From the NCBI GenBank assembly GCA_947629585.1, contig CANREH010000004.1, positions 1-64,000 on the forward strand: 64,000 nt of DNA. Direction: 5' to 3'. The position numbers were made by a program, and so were the translations under genes. Each line of letters starts with the position of its first letter. Position 1 is the stretch's first letter. The notes under the pieces were generated by a model, which was not told the DNA's origin, ran no database searches, and was given only the letters and a program-made list of their open reading frames with translations. Positions 44,786-54,361 of this stretch are shown one piece after another. The stretch is from an uncultured Lachnospiraceae bacterium. Its GTDB lineage: Bacteria; Bacillota; Clostridia; Lachnospirales; Lachnospiraceae.

Positions 44786-46390
44786 TTATAACTGCGGGCC
44801 TGCCGGAACCAAAGCCTTTCCTGCTGCGTCGCTCTCATATTTTGCGAAGTTCTTAATGAATCTCTGTGCCAGATCCTTTGCCTTTTCTTCCCATTCGGAA
44901 ACGTTGGCATAAGTATTGCGAGGGTCCAGGATGTTAGTATCAACACCCGGAAGCTCTGTCGGAACTTCAAAGTTGAAGAATGGGATCTTCTTGGTTGGAG
45001 CATTTAAGATATCTCCATTTAAAATAGCGTCGATGATACCGCGGGTATCACGAATAGAAATACGCTTGCCTGTGCCGTTCCAGCCTGTATTTACCAGATA
45101 AGCCTTTGCGCCGCTCTTCTGCATTCTCTTTACAAGCTCTTCTGCATACTTGGTAGGAGGAAGCTCTAAGAATGCCTGTCCGAAGCAGGCGGAGAAGGTA
45201 GGCGTCGGCTCTGTAATACCGCGCTCTGTACCTGCAAGCTTTGCAGTGAATCCTGACAGGAAATAGTACTGTGTCTGCTCCGGAGTCAATACGGATACCG
45301 GAGGAAGCACGCCGAATGCATCTGCGGATAAGAAAATAACATTCTTTGCTGCCGGTGCGGAAGAAACCGGACGTACAATCTTCTCGATATGGTTAATCGG
45401 ATATGATACACGGGTATTCTCTGTCACGCTCTTGTCGTTGAAGTCAATCTTTCCTTCTGCATCCAATGTTACGTTTTCCAAAAGCGCATTGCGCTTAATT
45501 GCATTGTAAATATCCGGCTCGGATTCTTTGTCAAGGTTAATTACCTTTGCATAGCATCCGCCTTCAAAGTTGAACACGCCGTTATCATCCCAGCCGTGCT
45601 CGTCGTCGCCAATCAAAAGACGCTTTGGATCGGTAGAAAGCGTTGTCTTTCCTGTACCGGAAAGCCCGAAGAAGATCGCTGTATTCTCGCCGTTTAAGTC
45701 TGTATTGGCAGAGCAGTGCATGGATGCAATTCCCTTTAACGGCAGATAGTAGTTCATCATGGAGAACATACCCTTCTTCATCTCTCCGCCGTACCATGTA
45801 TTAAGAATAATCTGCTCGCGGCTTGTGATGTTGAAAACAACTGCCGTTTCCGAATTAAGCCCTAACTCTTTGTAATTCTCAACCTTTGCCTTAGAAGCAT
45901 TGTAAACAACGAAATCCGGCTCGAAATCTTTCAGTTCTTCTTCTGTCGGCTGGATAAACATATTTTTAATGAAATGAGCCTGCCATGCCACTTCCATAAT
46001 GAAACGGATATTCATGCGGGTATCTTTATTGGCGCCGCAGAATGCATCCATTACAAAAAGTTTCTTATTGGAAAGTTCCTTAACAGCAAGGTCTTTTAAT
46101 GTATTCCATGTTTCCTGGGAAGCAGGATGGTTGTCGTTCTTGTATCCATCCGAAGTCCACCATACCGTATCCTTTGAATTCTCGTCCATAACGATAAACT
46201 TATCTTTTGGAGAACGTCCTGTATAAATACCTGTCATGACGTTGACTGCGCCGAGCTCGCTCACCTGTCCTTTTTCAAATCCTTCCAGACCCGGCTTTGT
46301 CTCTTCTTCAAATAAAACTTCAAAAGAAGGGTTGTGTACAATTTCCGTAGTTCCGGAAATGCCGTACTTGCTTAAATCAATTCCTGCCAT
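44786..46390 (-). CDS. pckA: Phosphoenolpyruvate carboxykinase (ATP)
   Basis: 534 residues. Interconverts oxaloacetate and PEP with ATP; in gut anaerobes it often works in the carboxylating direction. N-terminal [15 protein letters not shown], substrate site [20 protein letters not shown]-loop [14 protein letters not shown], and metal site [19 protein letters not shown]. It is monocistronic with its own promoter (46467-46494) and terminator. PEP made here could feed PEP mutase in the phosphonate pathway, but that is only a general link. Confidence 0.97.
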   Translation of the reverse strand: MAGIDLSKYGISGTTEIVHNPSFEVLFEEETKPGLEGFEKGQVSELGAVNVMTGIYTGRSPKDKFIVMDENSKDTVWWTSDGYKNDNHPASQETWNTLKDLAVKELSNKKLFVMDAFCGANKDTRMNIRFIMEVAWQAHFIKNMFIQPTEEELKDFEPDFVVYNASKAKVENYKELGLNSETAVVFNITSREQIILNTWYGGEMKKGMFSMMNYYLPLKGIASMHCSANTDLNGENTAIFFGLSGTGKTTLSTDPKRLLIGDDEHGWDDNGVFNFEGGCYAKVINLDKESEPDIYNAIKRNALLENVTLDAEGKIDFNDKSVTENTRVSYPINHIEKIVRPVSSAPAAKNVIFLSADAFGVLPPVSVLTPEQTQYYFLSGFTAKLAGTERGITEPTPTFSACFGQAFLELPPTKYAEELVKRMQKSGAKAYLVNTGWNGTGKRISIRDTRGIIDAILNGDILNAPTKKIPFFNFEVPTELPGVDTNILDPRNTYANVSEWEEKAKDLAQRFIKNFAKYESDAAGKALVPAGPQL

Positions 46391-46466
46391 TTTTTATACC
46401 TCTTTTCTTTCAAATTTGTATGTTGTGAATCCTGAAAGAAGCAGAATTTCCAACTTCCTCCATTAT

Positions 46467-46494
46467 ATTATACATAATAACTCCATAAAATCAA
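46467..46494 (-). promoter_or_regulatory. Promoter of pckA
   Basis: On the minus strand TTGATT (46494-46489), 16-base spacer, TATAAT (46472-46467), about 77 bases before the ATG. Confidence 0.7.
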
Positions 46495-46515
46495 CTGAAA
46501 TTCCCTGATTTTTTC

Positions 46516-46556
46516 AAAAAAAAATGGTAACAGTCCAGCCACCCGACTGGGCTGTT
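46516..46556 (-). terminator. Terminator after the DUF5662 gene
   Basis: On the minus strand AACAGCCCAG (46556-46547) pairs with CTGGACTGTT (46538-46529) with one mismatch region and is followed by ACCATTTTTTTTT. The stem end TAACAGTCCAGCC is one base from the terminal motif of the MITE-like element. Confidence 0.75.
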
Positions 46557-46574
46557 TTACAAAAAATGCAATGT

Positions 46575-47225
46575 TTACGAACGGCGGCGGGCAGACTTTG
46601 AATAATAATAAGCCGTTGCCGCAGCCCCGGCTCCCATACACACCGCAATTCCTGCCGCAAGCCCTGCCAGCTTCCTTCTCGTTTCTTTTCTTTCCGGCTC
46701 TAACACCTCGCTGCGGATCCAAGCAAAGGTCTCTTCTTCTCCCTTTTCCTTTAACATCAGAAGCATTTTTTCCAACAGCGCCTCCGTTTCCGGATGCAGG
46801 AGATAGTGGGATTTGGAATTTTGAAAATACAGATAAGGCTCTTCCTGCGTATATTGATCGCCCAAATAATTCTTGCTCGCCGCTACGCGGTCACAGAACA
46901 TTTCCGCCACGAATTTCACTGGCATTTTCATCCCGCACATCTGATGATCCGGCTCTGCGCTGTAATCAATCCAGTATTCCAGATGGTGCTTGTTCCTGCC
47001 CTTATGGTGCAGCCATGCGCTGCTGTATCCCTTCGCTTCCCGTTCCGCATTATTCGGGCTTCTCTTCCCACCCTGATAATACCTGATCCCCATCAGAAAT
47101 TCCACCGGATTATATTTGGAAAGGTCATGCAAAAGCCCCTGCCGATAAAGCCCAAGACGGAAGCAATGCTCCATCACCAGCCTTTTATGGTGGTTAATTG
47201 TCTTTAAATGTCCCAGCCATTTCAT
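46575..47225 (-). CDS. DUF5662 family protein with C-terminal membrane segment
   Basis: 216 residues. N-terminal 140 residues match DUF5662: INHHKRLVMEHCFRLGLYRQGLLHDLSKYNP, YYQGGKRSPNNAERE, GYSSAWLHHKGRNKHHLEYW (pieces shown). The many His and Asp residues (HxxxV, HDLSKY, HHKGRNKHH) look like an HD-type or other metal centre, but no activity is known. A hydrophobic segment near 185-207 (LAGLAAGIAVCMGAGAAATAY) and an RRR tail suggest membrane attachment. It lies alone between GH43 and pckA. Confidence 0.8.
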   Translation of the reverse strand: MKWLGHLKTINHHKRLVMEHCFRLGLYRQGLLHDLSKYNPVEFLMGIRYYQGGKRSPNNAEREAKGYSSAWLHHKGRNKHHLEYWIDYSAEPDHQMCGMKMPVKFVAEMFCDRVAASKNYLGDQYTQEEPYLYFQNSKSHYLLHPETEALLEKMLLMLKEKGEEETFAWIRSEVLEPERKETRRKLAGLAAGIAVCMGAGAAATAYYYSKSARRRS

Positions 47226-47250
47226 AGTAAAAATGCTCTCCTTATCCTGA

Positions 47251-48615
47251 TCATGCCTTTTTCTCCGGCGGCTTCGGCACGGTTACCTTGCGCCCCCAGA
47301 TACAGATCCCTTTGCTGTCCGTCCCGGTCAGGGAAAGCGTCGGCTCCATCTTCTCCCAGTCAAAAGCCGGACAGACAATCAGGGTTTCTTTTATCGGTCC
47401 ATAAGACAGGGTAATCGTGTCTTCCCCGCTTACCTCCCATGTCCCGATAATCGAACAGCATTCCATACGGCCGCTTTCCTTTAATTTCAGGGAAACTGAA
47501 TCGGCCACTCCCTGCGGCATTAACGGCGCCAGGCGGATGCGGTCATACTGCCCGACAATATCCTTCTTTTCTATTTTCTGCCGCCTTTCCCCGGCGTAAC
47601 GCATCGGATTGAGCACAGGCCAGCCATCCTCCGTAAAGAACATCTGGTAAATATGCATCGTGGAAATCTGCGGACGCTTAAAATCAGCCTCCCGGATATG
47701 GCAGACTAAATACCACCGCCCGTCGTCATCGCAGAGGACCGAATTATGCCCCGGCCCCATATACGCCGTATCGCCTTCAAAATGATACCCGCACGCAGGC
47801 ATAAACCCAATGCTGTTCTCCACATCGTCCAAATCCGTCATTTCCCGCCCGTTGTGGTCAAGATATGGCCCGGCTAAAGACCTGCTTCTTCCCACCCGGA
47901 TGCTGTAATCGCTGTTTAACGAGCCATAAGAGACAAACAGATAGTAGTATCCGGTCTCCCGGTTGTAACGGATATAAGGGCCTTCCACCGCTGTGTCCAT
48001 AAACTTCGGACGTCTGGCAAGGCAGATGCCGACCCCGGGCTCCGCCGCAAGCCCTGTCTCTTTATCTAATTTTAACAAATGGCAGCCGCCCCAGAAAGAA
48101 CCGTAAACCATATAAATATCCCCGGTTTCCTCTTCCACAATAAGGTTGGCGTCAATCCCGTTGACCGGCATGGTCTCATCTGTTTTTAACACAATGCCCC
48201 TCGGCACAAACGGCCCCTCGGCGCAGTCCGACACTGCCAGGAAAATCACCGACTGCTGTACGCCCCAGCTGGAATTAGAACAGTACAGGCGGTATTCCTT
48301 CCCGACCTTGATGATATCCGGAGCCCACATATCCTTACTGTGCGTCCATTCCTCCGCTTCCTTCGGCACGGACTCCATAACTTTTCCCCTGTTTTCCCAG
48401 TTGATTAAATCCCGGGAACGGTAATAGACATAATGGGTGCAGTACGCATAGTAATACCCGCTGTCCGGGTCCTTGAAAATTGCCGGATCATGCGCAAACC
48501 ATACGCTGTCCTCCGGTACCTCCGAAGGATGGAAACCCGGATGGAACTCCGGCTTTCCTGCCGGCGGCTTCTCCGGATGCGGAAACTGTATGTTACAATC
48601 TTCAAAAACTGCCAT
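47251..48615 (-). CDS. GH43 family glycosidase, arabinanase type
   Basis: 454 residues, starting after AGGAGGG, without a signal peptide, so probably intracellular or processed by another route. Five-bladed propeller of GH43: catalytic base in FAHDPAIFKDPDSG, modulating Asp in VNGIDANLIVEEETG, acid Glu in TAVEGPYIRY, and MGPGHNSVLCDDDG. Resembles arabinan endo-1,5-alpha-arabinosidases, with a C-terminal sandwich (about 355-450). Substrate arabinan from plant cell wall is a family inference. No transporter or regulator gene is adjacent. Confidence 0.88.
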   Translation of the reverse strand: MAVFEDCNIQFPHPEKPPAGKPEFHPGFHPSEVPEDSVWFAHDPAIFKDPDSGYYYAYCTHYVYYRSRDLINWENRGKVMESVPKEAEEWTHSKDMWAPDIIKVGKEYRLYCSNSSWGVQQSVIFLAVSDCAEGPFVPRGIVLKTDETMPVNGIDANLIVEEETGDIYMVYGSFWGGCHLLKLDKETGLAAEPGVGICLARRPKFMDTAVEGPYIRYNRETGYYYLFVSYGSLNSDYSIRVGRSRSLAGPYLDHNGREMTDLDDVENSIGFMPACGYHFEGDTAYMGPGHNSVLCDDDGRWYLVCHIREADFKRPQISTMHIYQMFFTEDGWPVLNPMRYAGERRQKIEKKDIVGQYDRIRLAPLMPQGVADSVSLKLKESGRMECCSIIGTWEVSGEDTITLSYGPIKETLIVCPAFDWEKMEPTLSLTGTDSKGICIWGRKVTVPKPPEKKA

Positions 48616-48634
48616 AATAAAAACCCTCCTAAGT

Positions 48635-49138
48635 TTATCTTTCCTGCTGCCAGTGCAGCCTGTGAAGCTCTCCCTCCATTTTCATAGAAGAAAAACGGTT
48701 CTGCCGGAGCGCTTCATATAAGATAATCGCCACGGAATTTCCCAGATTCAACGAGCGGATATCCCCCACCATCGGTATCCTTACCGCCGTGTCAGGATGC
48801 TCTATCAAAATCTCCTCCGGAATCCCTGCGCTCTCTTTTCCAAACATAAGATAACAGTCCGGTTCATAAGACACTTCCGTATAGGTATGTTTCGCTTTTG
48901 TGGTCGCCATATAAATCTTTGCGTCCGGATTTTTCCGTAAAAAATCCGGATAATCGTCATATACCTGCACATCCAGCTTATCCCAGTAGTCAAGCCCGGC
49001 ACGCTTTAACGCTTTTTCATTGATCCGGAAGCCTAACGGCTCAATCAAATGCAGCCTTGCGCCCGCCGCCACGCAGGTACGCCCGATATTCCCGGTATTT
49101 GCCGGAATCTCCGGCTCATGCAATACAATATTTAACAT
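48635..49138 (-). CDS. trmL: tRNA (cytidine(34)-2'-O)-methyltransferase TrmL
   Basis: 167 residues, SPOUT fold. NIVLHEPEIPANTGNIGRTCVA at the N-terminus, GFRINEKALKRAGLDYWD, LMFGKESAGIPEEIL and the knot RSLNLGNSVAIILYEALRQ are all diagnostic. It methylates the wobble base of tRNA-Leu. Starts shortly after the cheX terminator and lies 19 bases before the GH43 gene start, possibly co-transcribed. Confidence 0.95.
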   Translation of the reverse strand: MLNIVLHEPEIPANTGNIGRTCVAAGARLHLIEPLGFRINEKALKRAGLDYWDKLDVQVYDDYPDFLRKNPDAKIYMATTKAKHTYTEVSYEPDCYLMFGKESAGIPEEILIEHPDTAVRIPMVGDIRSLNLGNSVAIILYEALRQNRFSSMKMEGELHRLHWQQER

Positions 49139-49158
49139 TTTTCAGCTATTCTCCTGAT

Positions 49159-49193
49159 AAGAAAGACCCATGCTTTTGCACAGGCCTTTTCTT
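49159..49193 (-). terminator. Probable terminator after cheX
   Basis: On the minus strand AAGAAAAGGCC pairs with GGTCTTTCTT across a 14-base loop, followed by ATC. Moderate stem; it sits between cheX and trmL. Confidence 0.4.
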
Positions 49194-49210
49194 AAATAAT
49201 ATGTATTTCT

Positions 49211-49675
49211 TTACCTTAATGCAATATTTACCCCAATCTGCTTATCCGCGTCGTAAACCAGCGGGATACAAATATTCTTTGACTGAAAATTGGAAAACGA
49301 CATATTTCCCATAGCAAGCACCGGAGGCGTAATGTCAATCCCGATTCCCTTCGTTGAAAAAATTGTCGCGGCATTTCCCATAACCATATTTCCAAGTTCT
49401 CCAATTGCGCTTTTGGAAAGCTCATCCATCTCCGTCACAGGCATCATGCACATCTTAGACGCAATGTCGCAGGCAACGTTTAACTTCATCTCAATTAACA
49501 CCTGCCCGCGCATCTCTCCTGTCACGCCAATCACGATAATCACGGAATCTGCACTGAACTGGCAATCTGTCAAAAACGGCTTGCCTATCTTGCTGTCAAT
49601 GAAACACATATCTTTTAAAATTTTGGTTGCTGATACTAAAAACGGATTGATGTGTTCTGCATTCATTCCAGCCAT
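49211..49675 (-). CDS. cheX: CheX-like chemotaxis phosphatase
   Basis: 154 residues starting after GGGGGGA. The CheC/CheX signature ExxN is in SKSAIGELGNMVMGNAA, and the fold start MNAEHINPFLVSATKILKDM matches CheX. CheX removes the phosphate from CheY-P. No other chemotaxis or flagellar gene is in the window, so it acts with partners elsewhere or in another two-component system. This hints at a motile relative. Confidence 0.88.
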   Translation of the reverse strand: MAGMNAEHINPFLVSATKILKDMCFIDSKIGKPFLTDCQFSADSVIIVIGVTGEMRGQVLIEMKLNVACDIASKMCMMPVTEMDELSKSAIGELGNMVMGNAATIFSTKGIGIDITPPVLAMGNMSFSNFQSKNICIPLVYDADKQIGVNIALR

Positions 49676-49788
49676 TTCATTCCCCCCTGTATTCTATTAG
49701 TTTATTCTTATCAATGATATCTTTCTACATAATCGACATACTTATTACTTATGATATCATAAACACAGGGATTATTCAACCAATTTTT

Positions 49789-50952
49789 TTATTCCCGATG
49801 CCTCTTTACAAATCGTTCTATTCTTTCTAACGCCACCTTCAAATCCTCAATAGAATAGGCATAAGAAATCCGTAAAAACCCTTCCCCGCATCTTCCAAAG
49901 GCTGTCCCCGGCACAACTGCCACCTTTTCCTCCTGAAGCAGCCGATTGGCAAATTCATCCGAACTCATCCCAAGTGTCTTAATGGACGGAAATACATAAA
50001 AAGCGCCGAACGGCTCAAAGCACTCAAGCCCGATATCGCGCAGGCTTTTAATTAAGAAACGCCTTCTCCGGTCATATTCCTCCCGCATCATCTCCACGTC
50101 GGCATCGCCGTTACGGAGCGCCTCCACTGCCGCATACTGGCTGGTGGTCGGAGCGCACATAATCGCAAACTGATGGATCTTGAGCATCTGCTTTAAAATC
50201 AGCTCCGGCCCGCACGCATAGCCAAGCCGCCATCCGGTCATGGCATAGGACTTGGAAAACCCGTTAATCACAACCGTCCGCTCCCTCATGCCCGGAAACG
50301 AAGCAATCGAGACATGGGTTCCCGAATAGGTAAGCTCGGAATAGATTTCATCGGAAATCACATACAGATCCTTTTCAATAATGACATCGACCAGCGCCTT
50401 TAAATCATGATAATCCATAATGCCGCCAGTCGGGTTATTCGGGAACGGCAGAATCAAAATCTTCGTCTTTTCCGTAATGACATCTAACAGCTCCTGCCTG
50501 GTCAGCTTAAACTGATTTTCCTCCTTCAGTTCAATCGGCACCGGGACGGCATGGACAAGCTGTGCGCACGGAAGATACGACACATAGCTCGGCTGCGGGA
50601 TCAGCACCTCATCTCCCGGGTCAATCATGGCGCGCAGCGCAATATCAATGGCCTCGCTTCCGCCAATCGTCACCATGACTTCCTTAACCGGGTCATAGCT
50701 TAAATGAAAACGCCTTCTCAGATAATATGTAATCTCTTCCTTTAATTCCTTTAATCCCGCATTCGACGTATAAAAGGTCCGCCCCTGCTCCAGGGAATAA
50801 ATTCCTTCCTCCCGGATATGCCACGGGGTATCGAAGTCCGGCTCGCCGACGCCAAGGGAAATGGCATCTTTCATTTCACTGACAATGTCAAAAAACTTCC
50901 GGATGCCGGAGGGCTCTACTTCTTTAATTACTTTCGACAATGGATCTCTCAT
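49789..50952 (-). CDS. Class I/II aminotransferase
   Basis: 387 residues, PLP-dependent, fold type I. Begins SLGVGEPDFDTPWHIREEGI; PNNPTGGIMD; PLP Lys in NGFSKSYAMTGWRLGYACG; and Arg in GFLRISYAYSI. Similar to AspC/PatA aromatic or aspartate aminotransferases of Clostridia. The start overlaps the Lrp-family gene stop by 4 bases (ATGA), so they are coupled and the regulator likely controls this gene in response to an amino acid. Exact substrate cannot be read. Confidence 0.9.
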   Translation of the reverse strand: MRDPLSKVIKEVEPSGIRKFFDIVSEMKDAISLGVGEPDFDTPWHIREEGIYSLEQGRTFYTSNAGLKELKEEITYYLRRRFHLSYDPVKEVMVTIGGSEAIDIALRAMIDPGDEVLIPQPSYVSYLPCAQLVHAVPVPIELKEENQFKLTRQELLDVITEKTKILILPFPNNPTGGIMDYHDLKALVDVIIEKDLYVISDEIYSELTYSGTHVSIASFPGMRERTVVINGFSKSYAMTGWRLGYACGPELILKQMLKIHQFAIMCAPTTSQYAAVEALRNGDADVEMMREEYDRRRRFLIKSLRDIGLECFEPFGAFYVFPSIKTLGMSSDEFANRLLQEEKVAVVPGTAFGRCGEGFLRISYAYSIEDLKVALERIERFVKRHRE

Positions 50953-51434
50953 GGAGTAATCAACATCCTTTCATCTTCTTTTTTTCCGCCTTCCAGGGCA
51001 ATTCCATGCTCTTTATATTTTTTCAGGACAAAATGGGTCGCTGTGCTTAACACCGCCTCCATAGTAGACAGCTTTTCCGACACAAACAAAGAAACTTCCT
51101 TCATGGATTTGCCCCGGATAATCACGGTCAGATCAAAGCCGCCGGACATCAGATATACGCTGTCCACCTCGTCAAATTTATAGATCCTCTCCGCAATCTT
51201 GTCAAATCCCAGCCCGCGCTGCGGCGTAACTTTTACCTCTATCAGGGCAGTCACAATTTCACAGTCCGCCTTATCCCAGTTAATCAATGTCGGATACCCG
51301 CAGATCACGCCCTCCTTTTCCATTGCGGCAATTTCCGCCTCCACATCCTCTTTTCTCTCCCCCAGCATGGCCGCAATCTCCTCTGGGGAAGCTTTGCTGT
51401 TCTTATCCACAATTTTTAAAATCTTTTTCCTCAT
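50949..51434 (-). CDS. Lrp/AsnC family transcriptional regulator
   Basis: 161 residues from ATG 51434, which follows AGAGGCAGGA; a longer frame exists to 51470. Winged helix at about 2-50 (SPEEIAAMLGERKEDVEAEI), then the RAM ligand-binding domain with ALIEVKVTPQRGLGFD, VYLMSGGFDLTVII and MKEVSLFVSEKL. It precedes and overlaps the aminotransferase gene. Likely senses an amino acid and controls this pair. Confidence 0.9.
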   Translation of the reverse strand: MRKKILKIVDKNSKASPEEIAAMLGERKEDVEAEIAAMEKEGVICGYPTLINWDKADCEIVTALIEVKVTPQRGLGFDKIAERIYKFDEVDSVYLMSGGFDLTVIIRGKSMKEVSLFVSEKLSTMEAVLSTATHFVLKKYKEHGIALEGGKKEDERMLITP

Positions 51435-51488
51435 TTTCCTGCCTCTCTTTTCCTTTCCTCTCTGTAACAATCGCTCCTGCTGCCTGCT

Positions 51489-52514
51489 TTAATAAATCCA
51501 TTCCAGGCCATCCATGTTCCGTCCGATCTTCACAGCACACGGCATATCCAGATAACGTCGTTCCCCGCCATTGAAAACCAGCTTATCCGCATTTTCCTCC
51601 ATACTGCCAATGACGGCGGCCGGAATTTGTCTTTCCCTTAACTTATCCGCCACGATCCTCCCATGCTCCGCCGCAATGAACAGGGCGCCCCCGGAACGGA
51701 GCAGATAAGGATTGACATCAAAAAACTCACAGATTTCCACGGTTTCCTGCGTAATCGGGATCTCGGAAAGCTCTACGGCAAAGCCACTTTTGGCTTTCCC
51801 TGCAATCTCCCATAAAGCCCCGAAAACGCCGCTCCTGCCGGCACAGTAAACAGCGTCCCCCAGGCCTTCCTGTTTAAGAAATTCCAGCGTATCCCGCATC
51901 CGTACCCGGTCAGGGTACTCTTGGACCGTTTCCAAAAAACGTCCGGAAAACCGTTCTGACAGCTCTTCTCTTCCGAGGTTTTCTAACATCACCGCCCCTT
52001 CCAGGGCCGCCGTCCCTGCCATCACGATTTCCCTGCCCGGCAGAAATCCCATTCCTTTCGATTCTTCGGAAGCTTTCTTCTCCCCAAAGATAGTAAGGCT
52101 TATCCATGCGCCCTGTCCTTCCGGCGAACACTCCGCGGAAACGTCGGCAAGCTCTGTCTGCTCCCTGCCCGCAAGCTCTTCCAGACAGTCCACCAGGAAA
52201 CGGAGGGAGGCTTCTTTCGCTTCTCCGGAAAGAATCATGACAGCCGTCATGGCAGAAGGCGCAAAACCCTCCGAATAAACGGCATTAAACAGGCTTGCCG
52301 CCTGAACCTGCACATAACTGCCCCTTTCCGTTTCCAAAATCTTCTCCGGTACAAAAACCGTATCGGACAGGACCGAGACAAGGCTGTCCCCAAAAACCAT
52401 CTGCACGTTCCGCGAATCCCTTCCCGCCCCTTTGATTACCTCCGTCCGGCGCTTCTGGATTCTTTTCAACACCGAACGGCTTTTTACGGTTTCTTTTATC
52501 TTTCCTGCCTGCAT
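51489..52514 (-). CDS. AIR synthase-related protein (HypE/PurM fold)
   Basis: 341 residues from ATG 52514 (MQAGKIKETVKSR), with GGGAGG 5 bases upstream. The C-terminal half shows the AIR-synthase C domain: VYCAGRSGVFGALWEIAGKAKSG, then FDVNPYLLRSGGALFIAAEHG. The N-terminal half has GDSLVSVLSDTVFV, a nucleotide-type loop, but lacks the full DDCA metal motif of active HypE and ThiL. It belongs to a HypE-like family common in Clostridia without [NiFe] hydrogenase genes next to it. Function not known. Confidence 0.7.
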   Translation of the reverse strand: MQAGKIKETVKSRSVLKRIQKRRTEVIKGAGRDSRNVQMVFGDSLVSVLSDTVFVPEKILETERGSYVQVQAASLFNAVYSEGFAPSAMTAVMILSGEAKEASLRFLVDCLEELAGREQTELADVSAECSPEGQGAWISLTIFGEKKASEESKGMGFLPGREIVMAGTAALEGAVMLENLGREELSERFSGRFLETVQEYPDRVRMRDTLEFLKQEGLGDAVYCAGRSGVFGALWEIAGKAKSGFAVELSEIPITQETVEICEFFDVNPYLLRSGGALFIAAEHGRIVADKLRERQIPAAVIGSMEENADKLVFNGGERRYLDMPCAVKIGRNMDGLEWIY

Positions 52515-52546
52515 TTCTGCCTCCCAACCCGGCATTCCATCCTATG

Positions 52547-52593
52547 GAAAAAGGATAACCTCCCCCTCAAAAGGAAATCGTTATCCTTATTTT
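52547..52593. terminator. Terminator between the VanW-family gene and the AIR-synthase-like gene
   Basis: AAGGATAAC (52551-52559) pairs with GTTATCCTT (52580-52588), with TTTTTCC on the minus strand after the stem and ATTTTTT on the plus strand. It ends the VanW-family transcript. Confidence 0.75.
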
Positions 52594-54000
52594 TTATGAT
52601 TCCGCCGCTTCTTCCAGCCCGTCAACCGAATCCTCTTTTTCCTGCCCGCCGGAATCGTCTTTTTTCTTTCCCTTTGTTCCCGCAACAACATAACGCGGGG
52701 AAGCGGCATATTCGCTGTAAGATACCAGCTCTCGTTCCTCTTCCTCGCCGTCAACAGAGACTACTTTATATAAATTTACCTTATATCCCTGATGGGAATC
52801 CTGCGCAATATAACCATTTCCTGCCTGGATATCCGGATCGAAGGTCACGACATCCTCTCCCGGCTTCAGTGTTTCCAGAATCTCAGGGACATAGCGGATT
52901 GTGCGGTTTTTCTCCCGGATTTCCTTTCCCCAGATACGGAAGGTAATCGTTTTTTTCTCTGTAACGGCTTCTATATAAACAGGGGTATTCAGGTTATTCA
53001 CAAATTTTAAATCTTTATATGTCCCTGCAATGGCAGCGTCCATCCCCGGCTCCACATAACCGACCACCATAGAGTGGGGATTTCTCTGCGTTATTTCCAG
53101 CTCCGCCGCAAGCGCTGCATTATATAATGTCGTGCTCGCCTGGCAGACGCCGCCCCCGATGCTTTCCACAACCTTCCCGTCCGCATAGGAACCGGCGCTT
53201 TTAAACCCGTTTTTCTCCGTAATCGGGTACAATGCTTTGTAAACAGAGAACTCCTGCCCCGGATAGAGAAAGCTTCCGTTGATGAGCTGCGCCGCATTGG
53301 AAAGATTTTCACATCTGTTCGCATTCGAGCTCTGGTAGCTCGTCGTAAAGCTCCCTAACAGCTCCGTACAGTCCTTTGCCGTCTCCGCCGTAAATGCAGG
53401 CATATCCTCCACAAGAATCGCCGGAATCACAATCGCAGAGCTTTTATCCCAGTCCTCCAAAATTGTCCGCTTTATCTTTTCTATCGTTTCATTCTCCACG
53501 ATGACGCTTCCGCTTTCTGATTTCGTAATCTGAGCATTTCCATCCCTGTCCTGATGGATCGTGGCATTGACCGCTTCTATATTATAAGCTGCGCATTCTT
53601 CGGAAACAAAGGCTTCCAGCCGTTCTTCATCGAAAGAAAACGTATGCTCGTAAACAAGGGCTTTCTGCTCTGCATCCGCAATCTCCATATAACGCTCAAT
53701 CAGGTTCCCTTCTTTTCCCAGCTTCGCCGCCTTCTTTGCATAAGTCTCCTCCGCATGGTAGCCAAGCCCGGCAAGGCTCGTCCTGACTGCATGTCCATTG
53801 ACATCCACCGTCACCGCCGTTTCCGAAAGCTTCTGTAAATATTCTTCTTCTGTCTGCTTCGCCGCCTGCTTCGTCAGTCCGCCGATATCAATTCCATCGA
53901 TATAAACACCCTCCCGGATCACATCCGCGGCCTGCGTATCTGCAGAAATCAAAAAACTGCCTATGGAACATACTAAGACAGCAATCCATTTTTTTACCAT
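52594..54000 (-). CDS. VanW-family protein with peptidoglycan-binding-like domain
   Basis: 468 residues. Signal peptide 1-24 (VLVCSIGSFLISADTQA). Residues 28-210 are a YoaR-type PG_binding_4 domain (VYIDGIDIGGLTKQAAKQ). Residues 220-345 are the VanW domain: RCENLSNAAQLINGSFLYPGQEFS in pieces, then SIGGGVCQASTTLYNAAL and HSMVVGYVEPGMDAAI. A G5-like part and a charged low-complexity tail (KGKKKDDSGGQEKEDS) follow. It is linked by family to vancomycin clusters but no resistance genes are near; most clostridial members are envelope proteins of unknown activity. Confidence 0.9.
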   Translation of the reverse strand: MVKKWIAVLVCSIGSFLISADTQAADVIREGVYIDGIDIGGLTKQAAKQTEEEYLQKLSETAVTVDVNGHAVRTSLAGLGYHAEETYAKKAAKLGKEGNLIERYMEIADAEQKALVYEHTFSFDEERLEAFVSEECAAYNIEAVNATIHQDRDGNAQITKSESGSVIVENETIEKIKRTILEDWDKSSAIVIPAILVEDMPAFTAETAKDCTELLGSFTTSYQSSNANRCENLSNAAQLINGSFLYPGQEFSVYKALYPITEKNGFKSAGSYADGKVVESIGGGVCQASTTLYNAALAAELEITQRNPHSMVVGYVEPGMDAAIAGTYKDLKFVNNLNTPVYIEAVTEKKTITFRIWGKEIREKNRTIRYVPEILETLKPGEDVVTFDPDIQAGNGYIAQDSHQGYKVNLYKVVSVDGEEEERELVSYSEYAASPRYVVAGTKGKKKDDSGGQEKEDSVDGLEEAAES

Positions 54001-54163
54001 CCTTCCATCCTCCTCATACTATATCGGAATCTATTTGACATTTTTCCGCATTTCGGGTACATTATTGTAAGAGAATTTTCCCTAAAGAAATCTCCCATTG
54101 AAAGATAGTATTTCCTGATTTGCCCGGCTTTATCTGCCATTCCATACAAGTTTGCAAAAACAA

Positions 54164-54271
54164 TTAATAAACTACGCTTAAACACATAGGAACTACCATT
54201 GCAATAATCAAAATAATAACAATAATAATAGAAATTTTCTGCTTTGTTTTTTGATCATGGAAATTAATCAT
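54164..54271 (-). CDS. Very small membrane protein, 35 residues
   Basis: ATG at 54271 with AAAGGATG about 9 bases upstream. The product begins MINFHDQKTKQK, then a hydrophobic helix of about 22 residues rich in Ile, Val and Met, ending SVVY. This is the layout of the DUF4044-type or other single-span small proteins of Firmicutes. Good ribosome site and clean topology support it; it is too short for strong homology by eye. It lies between the VanW gene and the divergent gene at 54362. Confidence 0.5.
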   Translation of the reverse strand: MINFHDQKTKQKISIIIVIILIIAMVVPMCLSVVY

Positions 54272-54361
54272 GGAATATCATCCTTTCTTTAAATTAAATT
54301 TAAAATGATACTGTTTACCTTCCCTGTTACATCTGATAACAGCTATGAAAGGAGCTGCTTT

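Noticed and set aside
47251..48615. GH43 gene as part of a polysaccharide-use locus
   Set aside because: Its neighbours are trmL and DUF5662; no transporter, regulator or second glycosidase lies beside it.
49682..49687. Run of six C before cheX as another phase tract
   Set aside because: It lies outside the coding sequence and forms the GGGGGGA ribosome site; six bases is too short to be a likely slippage site.
52594..54000. VanW protein as evidence of vancomycin resistance
   Set aside because: No vanHAX, vanRS or ligase genes are present; the VanW domain is common in clostridial envelope proteins.
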